From JBBQED01 sp038320345 (GTDB lineage: Bacteria; Bacteroidota; Bacteroidia; AKYH767-A; OLB10), in contig JBBQED010000018.1 of the NCBI GenBank assembly GCA_038320345.1, positions 1-63,776 of the forward strand: 63,776 bases of DNA, read 5' to 3'. Position numbers and translations under genes: made by a program. The notes beneath the pieces were generated by a model, which ran no database searches, had not been told where the DNA came from, and saw nothing but the letters and a program-made list of their open reading frames with translations. How positions within the stretch are numbered: position 1 is the stretch's first letter; every line of letters starts with the position of its first letter. Shown one piece after another: positions 63,332 through 63,776 of the stretch.

Positions 63332-63776
63332 TGTCCTGAAATAGGTTTACACAAATCTATCAATAAATGGCAAAGAAACTGGTGCAAAAAAAAGGGCGAC
63401 ATTTTACAAGAGAAGAGCAACATCAGATTATCCAGGAAATGTTAGACACAGTAAGCACGAAGCGTGAAATCTGGGCCAAATACACAGGAGAGATCGAGGA
63501 GCATGGCCAATTGCTTCGATGGATGAAAAAATTGGGATATCCCACGAAGGAAAAACCTTTAAGTGTTACCTTCGAAAGAAAAAGGATATTCATGCCCAGA
63601 AAAAGGAAATCCAAAGAAGAATCAATCGCTGCTGAAGAATCCTTTGAAACCTTGCAACTCAAGAAAAGGATTAAAGAATTGGAACGGCAATTAAAAGATG
63701 CCGAACTCAAAGCTATTGCATTTTCTACGATGGTTGATATCGCGGAGATGGAATTCAAGATTCCAATCCGAAAAAG
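63332..63776 (+). mobile_element. Left end of an IS3-family insertion element (cut by the window edge)
   Basis: TGTCCTGAAATAGG near 63332 looks like the outer end of an IS3-type terminal inverted repeat. The OrfA transposase gene starts 35 bases inside. The right end lies outside the window, so the exact boundaries and any target duplication cannot be tested here. Confidence 0.6.
63367..63776 (+). CDS. IS3-family transposase OrfA, partial (continues beyond the window)
   Basis: 136 codons are visible without a stop. A basic helix-turn-helix region (residues about 10-50, THFTREEQHQIIQEML-like) is followed by a leucine-zipper-type coiled coil (LQLKKRIKELERQLKDAELKAI, about 97-118). MEFKIPIRK at the end is typical of OrfA of IS3-group elements. 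OrfA is normally followed by a frameshifted OrfB with the DDE domain, which would lie to the right. The family call rests on this pattern only. Confidence 0.8.
   Translation, partial: MAKKLVQKKGRHFTREEQHQIIQEMLDTVSTKREIWAKYTGEIEEHGQLLRWMKKLGYPTKEKPLSVTFERKRIFMPRKRKSKEESIAAEESFETLQLKKRIKELERQLKDAELKAIAFSTMVDIAEMEFKIPIRK

Noticed and set aside
63423..63758. Minus-strand ORF of 111 codons near the right edge
   Set aside because: Antisense to the clear IS3-type OrfA reading frame on the plus strand, and without a recognisable product.
1..63776. tRNA or rRNA genes
   Set aside because: I scanned the intergenic stretches by eye and recognised no cloverleaf-like or rRNA-like sequence. A covariance-model scan would be needed to exclude them fully.

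Overview
The window is chromosomal DNA of a Gram-negative member of the Bacteroidota, probably near Chitinophagales/Sphingobacteriales or Flavobacteriales; I cannot place it more precisely. Four things point there. Two large proteins end in type IX secretion (T9SS) sorting domains. Many gene starts follow the Bacteroidota -7 box TAnnTTTG. The serC-serA-DUF1015 arrangement is typical of the phylum. Many short secreted or lipoprotein genes have FAQ/SC-type signal cleavage sites. DNA is AT-rich and genes lie on both strands in short operons. I saw no tRNA, rRNA or CRISPR.

Layout. 1-9 kb: tail of an alpha-keto acid dehydrogenase E1, MiaE-like tRNA hydroxylase, LTA-synthase-like membrane sulfatase, PAP2 phosphatase, CapD/FlaA1-type nucleotide-sugar dehydratase, a glycosyltransferase, gcvT and comB. 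9-20 kb: a zinc phospholipase/S1-P1-type protein, ispE, accA, dnaB, and a run of secreted proteins including an M48 protease. 20-30 kb: a beta-helix T9SS cargo, a membrane-anchored AraC regulator, lpxH, an M1 aminopeptidase with an internal 138-bp tandem duplication, and carA. 30-35 kb: RNase H and a cluster of glutamine amidotransferase, GCS2-type carboxylate-amine ligase, ATP-grasp ligase and esterase. This looks like an uncharacterised peptide/amide-forming pathway and is the best candidate for a new system here. 36-47 kb: glcD-like oxidase, an outer-membrane protein, a five-gene operon (unknown helical protein, DUF1569, alpha/beta hydrolase, YggS, isoaspartyl peptidase), and the serine operon serC-serA-DUF1015. 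47-53 kb: ferredoxin divergent from an acyl-CoA reductase, a beta-helix lipoprotein, rpmE2, recA and a TPR lipoprotein. 54-59 kb: a kelch T9SS cargo, a short sigma-like protein, a hydrolase, a polytopic membrane protein and a VOC protein.

59.6-63.8 kb is an accessory segment. It holds a 17-unit heptamer array, a mobile mystery protein A/B (XRE plus Fic) toxin-antitoxin-like pair, a 130-bp tandem repeat resembling IS21-type ends, a YciI protein with a divergent HxlR regulator, a second Fic gene beside a decayed fragment resembling the HsdR C-terminus, and the 5' end of an IS3-family element cut by the window edge. This reads as the wreck of a type I restriction-modification/Fic locus.

Working together: lpxH, ispE, accA, carA, dnaB, recA, rpmE2, gcvT and serA/serC are housekeeping. 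CapD, the glycosyltransferase and the LTA-synthase-like protein serve the cell surface. The secreted proteins with T9SS tails fit a cell that exports adhesins or enzymes. Most functions are assigned by family recognition from the translated sequence. No database search was possible.
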